From Neptuniibacter sp. (lineage in GTDB: Bacteria; Pseudomonadota; Gammaproteobacteria; Pseudomonadales; Balneatricaceae): a stretch of DNA of 64,000 bases. The stretch spans positions 1-64,000 of the forward strand of contig NZ_JAAEQH010000279.1 in the NCBI RefSeq assembly GCF_024231755.1, given 5' to 3'. How positions within the stretch are numbered: the first letter of the stretch is position 1; each line of letters starts with the position of its first letter. The position numbers were made by a program, and so were the translations under genes. Positions 45,779-56,469 of the stretch are shown piece after piece. A model generated the notes under the pieces. It had not been told where the DNA came from, did not search any database, and saw only the letters and a program-made list of their open reading frames with translations.

Positions 45779-47827
45779 TTATCCGAGCACTGAGATATCA
45801 GCTACGCCAAGGAAGAGAGCTCGTAATTGGCTAAGAAGAGCCAGACGATTATTCTTAACGGCTTCGTCATCTGCCATAACCATTACGTCTTCGAAGAAGG
45901 CGTCAGTAGATCCGCGAAGGCCAGCTAGTGACTCAAGCGCTTCTTGGTATTTACCTTCTGCAAATAGTGGTGCAAGTGCGGCTTTCTGGGCTTCGATATC
46001 AGCCGCAAGTGCTTTCTCTGCAGCTTCAGCAAGTAGCTCGTTGTTAACGTCAGTAGTACCTGTTACACCCTGCTTACTAAGAATGTTAGATACACGCTTA
46101 TTGGCAGCAGCAAGAGCTTCAGCTTCAGCAAGAGAGCGGAAGTGATTAACCGCTTTAACACGACGATCGAAGTCTAATGGACGGCTTGGTTTTAGCGCCA
46201 ATACAGAAAGGAATACTTCAGCATTGATATCTGCGTCTTCGTACCATGCGCGGAAACGCTCAAGCATGAAGTCTAGAACTTTATCTTCTAGGCCTTCGCG
46301 TCCTGGTAGATCGTTGTGATTGTTAGCCGCAATAGTTAGTAGCTCTCGCAGGTCCAGGTCTAGTTCGCGCTCTACGATAATTCGCAGCACGCCTAGTGCT
46401 GCACGACGTAGTGCGAATGGATCTTTAGAGCCTGTAGGTGGCTGATTGATGCCGAATAGGCCTGTTAGGGTGTCTAGGCGGTCAGCAATTGCTACAGCGA
46501 TGCCAGGAGCTGTCTGAGGCAGTTCGTCGCCAGCAAAACGAGGCATATACTGCTCATTTTGAGCTAGTGCTACATCCTGATCTTCGCCATCATTCAGAGC
46601 ATAGTGGTAACCCATCAAACCTTGCAGGTCTGTGAATTCGTAAACCATGTCTGTAAGAAGATCGGTTTTACATAGTAAGCCAGCGCGTTCTGCCTTAGCT
46701 TGATCCTGATTTAGAGTCGCAGCGATCTTGCCAGACAGCGCGCTGATGCGTGCTGCTTTATCGTAAACAGTGCCAAGGTCTTTCTGGAATACGATGGTTT
46801 TTAGCTTCTCAATGCGAGATTCCAGCGTAGTCTTTTTGTCGGTTTCGAAGAAGAACGCAGCGTCAGATAGGCGTGGACGAATAACCTTCTCGTTACCTTC
46901 AATTACCTGCTGAGGATCTTTAGAAACGATGTTGCAGATCGTTGTAAAGTTAGGCAGAAGGTTGCCATCAGCATCCAGATGGTGGAAGTACTTCTGGTGC
47001 TCTTTCATTGAAGAGATTAGCGCTTGCGCTGGTACTTCAAGGAAACGCTCTTCGAAGCGGCCTGTTAGTGCTACTGGCCATTCGTTAAGTGCTGTAACTT
47101 CATCAAGAAGATCTTCGTCGATCTGAGCAGTCGCATTCAGCTTCTCGCCTTCTGCTTGAACTTGCTCGTTGATCATCGCCTTACGGATGTCGTAATCAGC
47201 GATTACCATACCCGGGTTTTCTAGACGATCAGCGTACTCAGATGGCGCGATCAACTCGATCTCTTGGTTGTAGTGGAAACGGTGACCGCGAGTCTTACGG
47301 CCCGATGTCAGACCAAGAATTTCACAATCTACAACTTCGTCGCCGAATAGCATTACTAACCAGTGAACTGGACGAACGAACTCAACACGAGATGCACCCC
47401 AGCGCATGCGCTTAGGGATCGGTAATTTGTTTAGAGATGTTTCTACAAGTTCAGGTAGCAGAGAAGATGTCGCTTTGCCCTCTTCCGTGTTCTTGAAGTT
47501 GTAGTACTCACCTTTGTTTGTATCGATCTTTTCAAGCTGATCGATAGTCACACCGCAAGAACGAGCAAAACCTTCGACCGCTTTTTCTGGAGCTTTTACA
47601 GAAGGGCCACGTTTTTCGATTTCGCGGTCAGCCTGTTTATCATCTAGCGCGTTGATCAAAACTGCTAGGCGGCGAGGAGATGCATAACTCTTTACATCAC
47701 CAAAATTAACTCCCGCTTCTTTTAAGCCAGCAGTAATGCCAGAAGTGAAAGCGTCGGACAGAGTTTTGAGGGCTTTTGGTGGTAGCTCTTCGGTTCCCAA
47801 CTCAACGAGAAAATCGTGTTGTGCCAT
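45779..47827 (-). CDS. glyS: Glycyl-tRNA synthetase beta subunit
   Basis: The 682-aa protein begins with [23 protein letters not shown] and contains KRMRWG and GYHYALNDGEDQDVALAQNEQYMPR, all typical of the bacterial GlyRS beta chain. It has the C-terminal anticodon-binding part (about 580-670). With GlyQ it forms the alpha2-beta2 enzyme that charges tRNA-Gly. Its ATG shares one base with the glyQ stop codon, which couples the two. Length agrees with E. coli GlyS (689 aa). Confidence 0.97.
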   Translation of the reverse strand: MAQHDFLVELGTEELPPKALKTLSDAFTSGITAGLKEAGVNFGDVKSYASPRRLAVLINALDDKQADREIEKRGPSVKAPEKAVEGFARSCGVTIDQLEKIDTNKGEYYNFKNTEEGKATSSLLPELVETSLNKLPIPKRMRWGASRVEFVRPVHWLVMLFGDEVVDCEILGLTSGRKTRGHRFHYNQEIELIAPSEYADRLENPGMVIADYDIRKAMINEQVQAEGEKLNATAQIDEDLLDEVTALNEWPVALTGRFEERFLEVPAQALISSMKEHQKYFHHLDADGNLLPNFTTICNIVSKDPQQVIEGNEKVIRPRLSDAAFFFETDKKTTLESRIEKLKTIVFQKDLGTVYDKAARISALSGKIAATLNQDQAKAERAGLLCKTDLLTDMVYEFTDLQGLMGYHYALNDGEDQDVALAQNEQYMPRFAGDELPQTAPGIAVAIADRLDTLTGLFGINQPPTGSKDPFALRRAALGVLRIIVERELDLDLRELLTIAANNHNDLPGREGLEDKVLDFMLERFRAWYEDADINAEVFLSVLALKPSRPLDFDRRVKAVNHFRSLAEAEALAAANKRVSNILSKQGVTGTTDVNNELLAEAAEKALAADIEAQKAALAPLFAEGKYQEALESLAGLRGSTDAFFEDVMVMADDEAVKNNRLALLSQLRALFLGVADISVLG

Positions 47828-48786
47828 TATTTGCTCTCCTCGCAGTTAGCCAGAACTTCTTGGCGAAGCGCTTCTGGTGCCAGTGGGAAGCCCAGTTCTT
47901 TACGGGCATTAAAGTATGCGTGTGCGACTTCACGGGCTAGTGTGCGGACACGCAGAATGAAACGCTGACGTTCAGTTACAGAGATAGCATGGCGCGCATC
48001 CAGTAGATTGAACGTGTGAGACGCTTTTAACACCTGCTCGTAAGCAGGAAGAGGAAGCGGTGTTTCCAGAGAAAGCAATTTGTTACATTCAGCTTCGCAG
48101 TTGTCGAAGGTTTTGAATAGCTCTTCAACGTTTGCATGCTCGAAGTTGAAAGTAGATTGCTCAACTTCGTTCTGGTGGAATACATCGCCGTAAGTAACTT
48201 TAGAACCATCTGGGTTTACTGCCCATGTTAGGTCGTAAACGCTGTCTACGCCCTGCAGGTACATTGCGATACGCTCAAGGCCGTAAGTGATTTCGCCGGT
48301 TACAGGGTAGCATTCAAGACCGCCTGCTTGCTGGAAGTAAGTAAACTGAGTTACTTCCATGCCGTTCAGCCAAACTTCCCAACCAAGACCCCAAGCGCCC
48401 AGTGTTGGAGACTCCCAGTTATCTTCTACGAAGCGAACGTCGTGAATACCAAGATCGATACCCATACGCTCTAGAGAGCCCAGGTAGAGCTCCTGAATGT
48501 TGTCAGGAGATGGCTTAAGAACAACCTGGAACTGATAGTAGTGCTGTAGACGGTTAGGGTTTTCACCGTAACGGCCATCAGTCGGACGACGGCTTGGCTG
48601 CACGTATGCAGAGCGCCAAGTCTCAGGTCCAATTGCACGAAGAAAAGTTGCAGGATGGAAGGTGCCGGCACCAACCTCCATGTCCAATGGTTGTACGATT
48701 ACGCACCCATGCTCTGCCCAGTATTCCTGCAGAGCTAGGATCAGACCCTGAAATGTACTTACGTCTGGGGTCGCCTTGTCAGTCAC
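47827..48786 (-). CDS. glyQ: Glycyl-tRNA synthetase alpha subunit
   Basis: I take GTG 48786 as the start because AAGGTG lies 6 bp upstream; a TTG 18 bp earlier is the alternative. The 319-aa protein carries the class II motifs [35 protein letters not shown] and [23 protein letters not shown]. It supplies the catalytic site of tetrameric glycyl-tRNA synthetase. It is the first gene of glyQ-glyS. Its C-terminal end is slightly longer than E. coli GlyQ (303 aa). Confidence 0.97.
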   Translation of the reverse strand: MTDKATPDVSTFQGLILALQEYWAEHGCVIVQPLDMEVGAGTFHPATFLRAIGPETWRSAYVQPSRRPTDGRYGENPNRLQHYYQFQVVLKPSPDNIQELYLGSLERMGIDLGIHDVRFVEDNWESPTLGAWGLGWEVWLNGMEVTQFTYFQQAGGLECYPVTGEITYGLERIAMYLQGVDSVYDLTWAVNPDGSKVTYGDVFHQNEVEQSTFNFEHANVEELFKTFDNCEAECNKLLSLETPLPLPAYEQVLKASHTFNLLDARHAISVTERQRFILRVRTLAREVAHAYFNARKELGFPLAPEALRQEVLANCEESK

Positions 48787-48949
48787 AGCGTTCACCTTTT
48801 GCAAATATGCCGCATGTTAAATCGCTTAAGTTGCGATGCGGCACCTGTATTAGCCCGAAAAATAAGGCGGCAATTATACAACAAAAAATGAACAGCAGGT
48901 GTCAGGAAAAGCGCTGAAATAGCGATAAATTGGCAATTTTAACTAAAAG

Positions 48950-48976
48950 AATGGGCAGAAGGAGTTTCTGCCCATT
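48950..48976 (-). terminator. Terminator downstream of ytoQ
   Basis: AATGGGCAGAA-GGAGT-TTCTGCCCATT is a perfect 11-bp stem. On the minus strand CTTTTAGTT follows, so it can end the trkH-ytoQ transcript just after the ytoQ stop at 49000. Confidence 0.8.
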
Positions 48977-48999
48977 GGAGATTAATAGAGAAGCTGGAA

Positions 49000-49446
49000 T
49001 TAGTAATCCAGGCAAAGGTATTTCAGGGTCTCAATTACCTGTTCTGTATTCTCTGCAACAGCATGAGCGCAAGCATCAATCTCTTTTAGAGGATGAGTTA
49101 ATTCTGGCGCATGTTCAACGATTAGAGACTTGCCATTCGCAATGGCAAAGCCAGCATCAAATGCTGCATTCCACTGGCGGTATTTATCACCAAAACGAAC
49201 AATTACGATGTCAGCTCGTTTGATCGCTGTCATATGACGCATAGTGTTCATCTTGGCGGATTTGTGATCAGTCCAGAAATTTTTCTCTTCAGGGCCAAGG
49301 ATCTCTGTTGCGCATCCGTCACTGGAATCATGGTCGGTATTCGGTGTAAGGATCTCAACAGGCAGGCCATTCTCATTAACAGCCTTTTTGATTTTGTCAC
49401 GCCAATCGGTGTGAATCTCGCCAGATAAGTAAACTGTATAGCGCAT
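49000..49446 (-). CDS. ytoQ: YtoQ-family protein
   Basis: The 148-aa protein begins MRYTVYLSGEIHTDWRDKI and contains EEKNFWTDHKSAKMNTMRHMTAIKRADI in part, the pattern of YtoQ, named after a Bacillus subtilis protein. The fold appears related to nucleoside 2-deoxyribosyltransferases (the VRFGDKYRQWNAAFDAGFA block). Substrate is not known. It lies 46 bp after trkH on the same strand, so it may be the last gene of the Trk transcript. Confidence 0.85.
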   Translation of the reverse strand: MRYTVYLSGEIHTDWRDKIKKAVNENGLPVEILTPNTDHDSSDGCATEILGPEEKNFWTDHKSAKMNTMRHMTAIKRADIVIVRFGDKYRQWNAAFDAGFAIANGKSLIVEHAPELTHPLKEIDACAHAVAENTEQVIETLKYLCLDY

Positions 49447-49492
49447 GGTTAGACTCGTCTAAATTTAGTGTGTGGAGGCAGTCTGTGCTGCC

Positions 49493-50941
49493 CTATCGTT
49501 TCCAGAATGCTGGTGTGAATAGTACCAGCAATGTAAATACTTCAAGGCGGCCCAGCAGCATGGCAAAGCATAGAACCCACTTTGCCGGTTCATTCAGATC
49601 ACCGTAATGGGCAGAAACATCTCCCAGCCCAGGACCAAGGTTATTCAGTGTCGCGCCAACTGCTGACCATGCTGTTACCTGATCTAGGCCAGTAGCCAGA
49701 AGAACAATCAGCATAATAACGAACACAATTAGGTACACGGAGAAGAAACCCCATACCGCTTCTAGAACCTTGTCTGAGATGGGCTTCTTACCGAGTTTTA
49801 CTGGGATAATTGCGTTGGGGTGAACCAGGCGTTGGATCTCACGATAACCCTGTTTAAGAATTAATAGTACGCGGATAACCTTCATGCCACCCCCTGTGGA
49901 GCCTGCGCAGCCGCCGGCGAAGGCTGCTACAAATAGCAGGAATGGGAGCATTACAGGCCAGTGAGCGAAATCAGCGGTGGCAAAGCCTGTTGTTGTTGCG
50001 ATGGATACCACCATGAAGGCAGCTTTTCGTATAGATTCGCCGGGTGCGTAGGTCTCGGTGCTTACCAGAGCAAATATTGCGATTACAGTGATGGCAGAAA
50101 GCGTCGCCAAGTAGAATTTAAACTCAGGGTCTTGTAGATAATGAGTTATTGAGTGTTGACGCCAAGCGAAGAAGTGCAGGCCGAAATTCACTGCAGAGAT
50201 GGTCATGAAGAAGATGCAGATCATCTCAATGGCGACTGAATCAAAATAACCGATACTGGCGTCATGGGTGGAGAACCCCCCGATGGCGACCGTTGAGAAA
50301 CTATGGCTGACGGCATCAAACAGATCCATACCTGCGATCCAGTAACCTAATGCACAGGTTACCGTCAGGGACAGATAGATATACCAGAGAGCCTTGGCTG
50401 TTTCGGTAATACGTGGTGTCAATTTGGAGTCTTTCACAGGACCAGGAGTTTCGGCGCGGTATAGCTGCATACCACCGATACCGAGCATTGGTAAAATAGC
50501 CACGGCCAATACGATGATACCCATCCCGCCAAGCCATTGAAGCTCCTGACGATAGAATAGAATGGATTTTGGCAGGTCATCGATCCCAGTAATTACGGTT
50601 GCCCCGGTTGTAGTCAATCCAGAAAGAGATTCGAATAACGCATCAATGAATGTCAGATGTGGATTGTCCGTCAGCATAAACGGGAAGGCACCGAACAGAC
50701 CCAGTACCGACCAGAACAGAACTGTTACAAGGAATCCATCTCGGGTCCTTAAGTCCTGTCTTACTCTGTAAACCGGTATCCAGATAAAAAAACCGGTCAT
50801 CAAAGTGATCAGGAATCCGGCGATAAAGGCCAGTTCGGCTCCGTCGTCGTAAAGATACGAGATCCCGAGAGGTGGCAGCATAGAGATGCTGAAGATCATC
50901 AGCAGGATGCCAAGAATTCGCAGGATGACTTTGTAATGCAT
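49493..50941 (-). CDS. trkH: Trk potassium uptake channel subunit TrkH
   Basis: The 482-aa polytopic membrane protein has about ten hydrophobic helices and four pore-loop repeats (for example TTTGFATADF, SGLTTTGAT, GGCAGSTGGGMKV), which build the K+ selectivity filter. It is the channel half of the Trk K+ uptake system and works with the cytosolic TrkA. Length fits E. coli TrkH (483 aa). It follows trkA by 15 bp. Confidence 0.96.
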   Translation of the reverse strand: MHYKVILRILGILLMIFSISMLPPLGISYLYDDGAELAFIAGFLITLMTGFFIWIPVYRVRQDLRTRDGFLVTVLFWSVLGLFGAFPFMLTDNPHLTFIDALFESLSGLTTTGATVITGIDDLPKSILFYRQELQWLGGMGIIVLAVAILPMLGIGGMQLYRAETPGPVKDSKLTPRITETAKALWYIYLSLTVTCALGYWIAGMDLFDAVSHSFSTVAIGGFSTHDASIGYFDSVAIEMICIFFMTISAVNFGLHFFAWRQHSITHYLQDPEFKFYLATLSAITVIAIFALVSTETYAPGESIRKAAFMVVSIATTTGFATADFAHWPVMLPFLLFVAAFAGGCAGSTGGGMKVIRVLLILKQGYREIQRLVHPNAIIPVKLGKKPISDKVLEAVWGFFSVYLIVFVIMLIVLLATGLDQVTAWSAVGATLNNLGPGLGDVSAHYGDLNEPAKWVLCFAMLLGRLEVFTLLVLFTPAFWKR

Positions 50942-50956
50942 CGGGTAAGTATCCGC

Positions 50957-52333
50957 CTAGAAGAACGTCAGACCGACCTGGAACAGACGCTCCACTTCGG
51001 TGATTCGACGTTTATCAACAAGGAATAGAATAACGTGGTCGCCACTCTCTACCACAACATCGTCATGGGCGATCAGTACTTCATCGTTACGTACAATCGC
51101 TCCGATGGTTGTGCCGGGTGGCAGGTTAATCTCTTCAATGGATCGACCTACTACCTTGGAAGATGACTTGTCACCATGAGCGACCGCTTCCAGCGCCTCA
51201 GCAGCACCGCGACGGAGTGAGTGAACTGCTACTACATCACCGCGACGTACGTGAGTAAGCAGAGCACCAATGGTTGTTTGTTGTGGTGAGATAGCTATGT
51301 CGATAGCACCGCCTTGTACCAGATCAACGTAAGCTGGATTGTTAATCAGGGTCATCACAGTACGGGCACCCTGACGTTTTGCCAGCATGGAGGCCATGAT
51401 ATTGGCTTCATCATCGTTGGTGAGTGCGCAGAAAACATCGGTATCTTCGATATTCTCTTCGATAAGTAGTTCACGATCTGAGGCACTACCCTGCAGGACA
51501 ATGGTGTTGTCCAGATGACGGGCCAGCCAGTTACAGCGCTGAATACCACGTTCGATGATTTTTACCTGAAACTCATCCTCAATCGACTCTGCGAGACGAG
51601 CTCCGATATTACCACCACCAGCGATAATGATGCGTTTATAAGGATTGTCTAGACGGCGAAGTTCGCTCATTACTGCACGGATATCTTTACGCGCGGCGAT
51701 GAAGAAAACCTCATCGTCAGCTTCAATGACAGTATTACCTTCAGGGATTATCGGGCTGCCGCGACGGAAGATGGCCGCAACGCGGGTATCAACATTTGGC
51801 ATATGCGCGCGAAGGTATGAGATCTCGCGGCCAACCAGAGGGCCACCGTAATAGGCTTTCACGGCTACTAGTTGGGCTTTACCCTCGGCAAAGTCGAGTA
51901 CCTGCAGTGCTCCTGGATGCTGGATCAGTCGCTTAATATGCTTGGTAACCAGCAGCTCAGGACTAATACGTACATCAATTGGAATGCCCTTCTCACCAAA
52001 GATCTTCTGATTCTTACGCAGATAATCGTGTTCGCGTACTCGAGCAATTTTTGTTGGTGTATTAAAAAGGGTCTGGCCGATTTGGCAGGCGATCATGTTA
52101 ACTTCGTCGGAGTTGGTCACCGCGATGAGCATATCGGCGTCCTGTGCGCCTGCTTGATCAAGCACTGAAGGATAAGAGGCCTTGCCTTCAACAGTACGGA
52201 TATCAAGGCGGTCCTGTAGCTCTCGTAAGCGTCCGGTATCGGTATCTACGATAGTGATATCGTTATCTTCGCTAGCCAGGTTTTCTGCCAATGTGCCGCC
52301 TACCTGACCGGCACCAAGAATAATGATCTTCAT
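50957..52333 (-). CDS. trkA: Trk potassium uptake regulator TrkA
   Basis: The 458-aa protein has two tandem RCK units, each with an NAD-type Rossmann motif ([17 protein letters not shown] at the start and [17 protein letters not shown] near 233) followed by a TrkA-C domain. It forms a ring below TrkH and gates it in response to NAD(H) and ATP. Length equals E. coli TrkA. It lies in the def-fmt-rsmB-trkA-trkH cluster, 56 bp after rsmB. Confidence 0.97.
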   Translation of the reverse strand: MKIIILGAGQVGGTLAENLASEDNDITIVDTDTGRLRELQDRLDIRTVEGKASYPSVLDQAGAQDADMLIAVTNSDEVNMIACQIGQTLFNTPTKIARVREHDYLRKNQKIFGEKGIPIDVRISPELLVTKHIKRLIQHPGALQVLDFAEGKAQLVAVKAYYGGPLVGREISYLRAHMPNVDTRVAAIFRRGSPIIPEGNTVIEADDEVFFIAARKDIRAVMSELRRLDNPYKRIIIAGGGNIGARLAESIEDEFQVKIIERGIQRCNWLARHLDNTIVLQGSASDRELLIEENIEDTDVFCALTNDDEANIMASMLAKRQGARTVMTLINNPAYVDLVQGGAIDIAISPQQTTIGALLTHVRRGDVVAVHSLRRGAAEALEAVAHGDKSSSKVVGRSIEEINLPPGTTIGAIVRNDEVLIAHDDVVVESGDHVILFLVDKRRITEVERLFQVGLTFF

Positions 52334-52389
52334 GATCAGCCTTTTACTACTGCTGTAATTTAGCAGGTGCTAAAGATGTTTATGCGAGC

Positions 52390-53688
52390 TTACTCTGTTT
52401 TCTGCAAAAGTGCATAGTAGAAACCATCGTGGCCGTTTTTTTGCGGGAACAGCTGTCGTCCATATTCCCGTTCCACCCCCCAACCTGCATCTATCGGCAG
52501 ATGTTGGGTATTAGTACTTTGCTCAATAAAACGTTTCACCAAACGTTCATTTTCCTGAGGAAAAATTGAGCAGGTGGCGTATAGAAGTTTTCCACCGGGT
52601 TTTAATAGTTCCCAGCAGTTCTGCAAGATAGCAAACTGGAGTTTGGATATTTCATGAATATCCTCACCTTTTTTAAGGTATTTTATATCCGGGTTGCGAC
52701 GAATAACACCGGTGGCTGAACAGGGAGCGTCCAAAAGAATTCGGTCGTATTGCTCACCCTTCCACCATGTTTGTGAGGAGGCATCCGCAATAATGAGGTT
52801 AGCTTTAAGGCGCAACCGTTTTAAATTTTCTTCGATCCGTCCAGCGCGTTTCTCTTCAAGTTCTATAGCGTCAACTACGGCTAAAGCGGGTTCTGTTTCG
52901 AGAATATGGCAAAGCTTGCCCCCTGGTGCCGCACAGGCATCAAGCACTCGCTGACCTGGGTGCAGATCCAGTAGTTCAGCAGAGAGTTGAGCTGCTTCAT
53001 CCTGAACGCTGAAAGCACCGACATTGTATCCAGGCAGTGATTCCACATTTACTGATTCAGCAAGACGTAACCCCTGTTCGCTATGAGTTGTTACCTCAGC
53101 TGAAACAACGGGCTGAAGTTGCGTAAGGTAGCTTTGACGGTCTGTGGCTTTTTGGTTAACACGTAAGGTAAGCGGAGCTTGTTGATTGTTGGCTTCCAGT
53201 ATCTGCTGCCAATGCTCTGGCCAGTTATTTTTTAACTTGGCGATCATCCAGTCCGGATGGTTAAAAGTATAACTATCGTTATGAGCCAATTCGGCTTCTA
53301 TCTCGGTCTGCTCCCGTTGAAAGCGTCGTAATAGAGCATTGATAAGCTTACCTGCTCCTGGTTTTTTGAGAACCTTACAGGCTTCTACGCTTTCGTTAAT
53401 CGCCGCATGCCCCGGGATACGGGTGTGGATTAGTTGGTATAAGCCAATCAGGGCGACAGCACGGGCATCGATGTCCTTGTATTTGAAGGGACGGTTCTGA
53501 AGAAGCTTAAGTATCTCGTTCAGCTGTGGGTAGAAACGCATAGTGCCATAGCAAAGCTCACGCAGCAGTCCTCGGTCTTTTTCCGGACAGCGTTTTTCTA
53601 CAGTGGCAAACTGAGTGTTCAGGGAGCCTTTGTTTAGTAGCAGCGGGGTTAGAACCTGTGCCGCCAGGGCGCGGATATTTACAGCCAT
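52390..53688 (-). CDS. rsmB: 16S rRNA (cytosine967-C5)-methyltransferase RsmB
   Basis: The 432-aa protein has an N-terminal NusB-like RNA-binding domain (LLNKGSLNTQF, GHAAINESVEACK) and a C-terminal SAM domain: DACAAPGGKLCHILE, and the two catalytic cysteines in LLDAPCSATG and LYATCSIFPQEN. It makes m5C967 in 16S rRNA. Its start lies 4 bp after the fmt stop, as in the conserved fmt-sun order. Length agrees with E. coli RsmB (429 aa). Confidence 0.97.
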   Translation of the reverse strand: MAVNIRALAAQVLTPLLLNKGSLNTQFATVEKRCPEKDRGLLRELCYGTMRFYPQLNEILKLLQNRPFKYKDIDARAVALIGLYQLIHTRIPGHAAINESVEACKVLKKPGAGKLINALLRRFQREQTEIEAELAHNDSYTFNHPDWMIAKLKNNWPEHWQQILEANNQQAPLTLRVNQKATDRQSYLTQLQPVVSAEVTTHSEQGLRLAESVNVESLPGYNVGAFSVQDEAAQLSAELLDLHPGQRVLDACAAPGGKLCHILETEPALAVVDAIELEEKRAGRIEENLKRLRLKANLIIADASSQTWWKGEQYDRILLDAPCSATGVIRRNPDIKYLKKGEDIHEISKLQFAILQNCWELLKPGGKLLYATCSIFPQENERLVKRFIEQSTNTQHLPIDAGWGVEREYGRQLFPQKNGHDGFYYALLQKTE

Positions 53689-53692
53689 AAAA

Positions 53693-54637
53693 CTATCCCA
53701 ACGTTACTCCAGCACTGAGTTGTTCTCGTTTGGAGTTTAGCACTGCAGCTGCATCCATTGGTTTTTTTCCGGGCAGTTGTAACTGAGTAATCTTCAGTGC
53801 ACCTTCCCCACATGCCACAACAATGCTTTTTTTGTCGGAAGGAAGGATTTCACCCGCCGTACCTGATTGTTCCAGCAGTTCACAGCCAAGCAGCTTCACT
53901 GCATCTTCACCTAACTTAAATGTAACTGCTACGCGTGGGCTCAGCGTGCGTACTTTTAGATCTATATCTGCAGCTGAAGCTGTCCAGTCGATAATGCCCT
54001 CTTCCTTCTTGAGTTTGGAAGCGTAGGTAGCCAGTTCACCGTTCTGAGCTTCTGCGGTAATAGTGCCCTGTTGGAACTGTTTCAGTGTCTCAACCAGAGC
54101 ATCGCAGCCAAGATCAGCCAGACGGTTAAATAGGCTGGCGGCAGTATCTGTTGATTCAATAGGAGTGAAAACCTTATACAGCATATCGCCGGTATCCAGA
54201 CCTTCATCCATCTGCATAATGGTCACACCAGTTTCTTTATCTCCAGCCAGCATTGCACGTTCAACGGGTGCAGCGCCACGCCAGCGAGGAAGAATTGAGC
54301 CATGTACATTGATACAACCTAGGCGGGGTGTCTCAAGAATCGCTTTTGGTAGCAACATGCCGTAGGCAACCACAACCATAATGTCGGCTTTCAGGTTAGC
54401 GAGTACTTGCTGTTCCTCTGCTTCTTTTAGGCTGTGAGGCTGATAAACCGGAATGCCATTTGCGTTTGCCAGGTCTTTAACCGGACGTGGAGCCATCTGG
54501 TTTTTACGTTTTCCTTTCTTATCTGGCTGAGTGTAAACAGCAATAACTTCGTGCTCACTGTCCAGAATCGCTTGCAGGTTTGCTGCGGCGAAATCGGGCG
54601 TGCCGGCAAAGACGATACGTAGCGGCTGATCTGACAT
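53693..54637 (-). CDS. fmt: Methionyl-tRNA formyltransferase
   Basis: The 314-aa protein begins LRIVFAGTPDFAAANLQAIL and has the active-site motif NVHGSILPRWRGAAPVERA, with Asn and His used in formyl transfer from 10-formyl-THF, and a C-terminal OB-like domain. It formylates initiator Met-tRNA. It lies 69 bp after def with a hairpin between; def later removes the formyl group, so the two enzymes act in sequence. Length agrees with E. coli Fmt (315 aa). Confidence 0.98.
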   Translation of the reverse strand: MSDQPLRIVFAGTPDFAAANLQAILDSEHEVIAVYTQPDKKGKRKNQMAPRPVKDLANANGIPVYQPHSLKEAEEQQVLANLKADIMVVVAYGMLLPKAILETPRLGCINVHGSILPRWRGAAPVERAMLAGDKETGVTIMQMDEGLDTGDMLYKVFTPIESTDTAASLFNRLADLGCDALVETLKQFQQGTITAEAQNGELATYASKLKKEEGIIDWTASAADIDLKVRTLSPRVAVTFKLGEDAVKLLGCELLEQSGTAGEILPSDKKSIVVACGEGALKITQLQLPGKKPMDAAAVLNSKREQLSAGVTLG

Positions 54638-54658
54638 GGATCTTCTCCAAATAAAAAC

Positions 54659-54685
54659 AGGCTTGCCGGTAACACCTGCAAGCCT
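54659..54685 (-). terminator. Terminator or attenuator between def and fmt
   Basis: AGGCTTGC-(11 nt)-GCAAGCCT pairs perfectly, and on the minus strand TGTTTTTATT follows. So def transcripts may stop here, and fmt may depend on read-through or its own promoter. Confidence 0.75.
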
Positions 54686-54706
54686 GCATGCAATTCAGTA
54701 ATGGAA

Positions 54707-55222
54707 TTAAGCCTGTTTTTCCTGCAGCTTGTGAATCTTCTCAAGCTTGCTTTTGATGCGGTTGCGCTTAAGCATGGAGATATAATCCACAAAAAGTTTA
54801 CCGTTTAGGTGATCGAGTTCGTGCTGGATGCAAACAGCCAGCAGGCCTTCGGCTTCTAGCTCGTAGGCTTCACCGTTGTAATCCAGAGCTTTTAGTTTGA
54901 CGCGCTGAGGACGTTTGACGTTTTCGTAAAAGCCCGGAACCGACAAACAGCCTTCCTGATATTTATGTAACTCTTCATCCAGTACTTCGAACTCAGGATT
55001 GATCATAACCAGAGGTTCATTCTGATCGTCAGAGATGTCCATAGTTACAATACGTTTGTGGATGTTGACCTGAGTAGCTGCTAGACCAATGCCTGGGGCT
55101 GCATACATTGTTTCGAACATATCATCGATCTGTGCTCGAACCTCATCATCAACGGTTTCTACAGGTTCTGCTATAGTGCGCAGGCGTGGATCCGGATATT
55201 CCAGAATGGTCAGTTTTGCCAT
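54707..55222 (-). CDS. def: Peptide deformylase
   Basis: The 171-aa metalloenzyme has its three motifs in order: [18 protein letters not shown] (metal-binding Cys) and QHELDHLNG (HExxH zinc/iron site). It removes the N-formyl group of new proteins. It begins the cluster def-fmt-rsmB-trkA-trkH and is divergent from the LysM-dprA group, 203 bp away. Length matches E. coli Def (169 aa). Confidence 0.98.
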   Translation of the reverse strand: MAKLTILEYPDPRLRTIAEPVETVDDEVRAQIDDMFETMYAAPGIGLAATQVNIHKRIVTMDISDDQNEPLVMINPEFEVLDEELHKYQEGCLSVPGFYENVKRPQRVKLKALDYNGEAYELEAEGLLAVCIQHELDHLNGKLFVDYISMLKRNRIKSKLEKIHKLQEKQA

Positions 55223-55425
55223 GATTGAATACTATCTACATTTATTAGCTGCTATTTACTCGAATTTTCAGACTCTTAGCCGAAATATATTATCGAGAAG
55301 AATAGCGAAAAAAATTAATCTGCCTATTATACTGAATAGAACGCTCAATGCATTGTCGTTACTTTCATTACCTCAGAGGGATTGCCTTCTTTAGGGTGTA
55401 GATGGAAGGAACAAGGGAACTGGAC

Positions 55426-56457
55426 ATGAAAAACTTGCTTTGCAGTTTGCTCGCCTTCGTAATGCTCTCTCTGTTGCCTGTTCAGGCTGAGACACGCAAG
55501 GACACACTGCTTCTCCGTGACGATCATCCGCAAGAGTATGTTGTGGTTAAAGGGGATACCCTCTGGCATATTTCCGGACGTTTTCTGAAAAGTCCGTGGA
55601 AGTGGCCTGAGGTTTGGGGGGTAAACCCTCAGGTTGATAACCCCCACCTGATCTATCCCGGCGATATTATTTATCTGACCTGGGTGGACGGTAAGCCTCG
55701 TCTAGGCGTGAAGCGTGATAGTAGTATCTATCCCAAAGCACGTGTTAGCCCGTTGGAACAAGCGATACATGCAATTCCGCTTCGGGACATCATCAGTTTC
55801 CTGAATGATAACCGTGTGTTGTCAGAAGATTTGTTGAAGAAAGCTCCTTATGTTTTAGGCGGACAGAGTGAACGCATCATCGCTGGTGCCGGCGATCGTA
55901 TTTATGCTCGTGGTACTTTACTGGAAGATCAGCGTCGTCAGGGTATCTACCGGGCTGCTAGCGAATATAAAGATCCAGATACTGAAGAGTTTCTGGGTTA
56001 CGAAATGCTGAAGATTGCTGATGCTGATGTAGTTGCTCACTCTAAAGATGAAATAGTCACACTGGATGTCGTTAAGTCTCACAAAGAAGTGCGCATTCTG
56101 GATCGCGTTGTGCCGACAGAAGAGGTGCGTATCCAGTCTGTATTCTATCCCAAGGCATCTCCTGAAGGTGTTGAAGGTAAAGTGCTCTCGGTTCTCAGCG
56201 GTGTTCGTGATGCTGGTCAGTTCAACGTGGTAGCACTCAACCGCGGAATGCGTGAAGGTCTTGAAGCTGGTCATGTCTTTGCAATCTACCGCAAGGGTGA
56301 GTTGATTAAAGACCCAGTAACTAATGAGATGCTGAACCTCCCACCAGAGCGTTCTGGTGAACTGATGGTCTTTAAAGTATTTGAAAAGGTCAGCTATGGC
56401 CTGATCATGCAGAGTACTAATGTTGTTTCTATTGGTGACGAATTACGCGAACCATAA
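55426..56457 (+). CDS. Periplasmic LysM-domain protein
   Basis: I use ATG 55426 (AGGGAA site 8 bp upstream), which gives a clean signal peptide MKNLLCSLLAFVMLSLLPVQA; the in-frame ATG at 55402 would precede it. The 343-aa product has one LysM domain (EYVVVKGDTLWHISGRFLKSPWKWPEVWGVN, to about residue 90), which binds peptidoglycan. About 240 residues with no catalytic motif follow. The gene sits upstream of dprA, where a LysM protein is usual in gammaproteobacteria. A cell-wall role is likely; the function is unknown. Confidence 0.88.
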   Translation: MKNLLCSLLAFVMLSLLPVQAETRKDTLLLRDDHPQEYVVVKGDTLWHISGRFLKSPWKWPEVWGVNPQVDNPHLIYPGDIIYLTWVDGKPRLGVKRDSSIYPKARVSPLEQAIHAIPLRDIISFLNDNRVLSEDLLKKAPYVLGGQSERIIAGAGDRIYARGTLLEDQRRQGIYRAASEYKDPDTEEFLGYEMLKIADADVVAHSKDEIVTLDVVKSHKEVRILDRVVPTEEVRIQSVFYPKASPEGVEGKVLSVLSGVRDAGQFNVVALNRGMREGLEAGHVFAIYRKGELIKDPVTNEMLNLPPERSGELMVFKVFEKVSYGLIMQSTNVVSIGDELREP

Positions 56458-56469
56458 AAGGTAAATAAT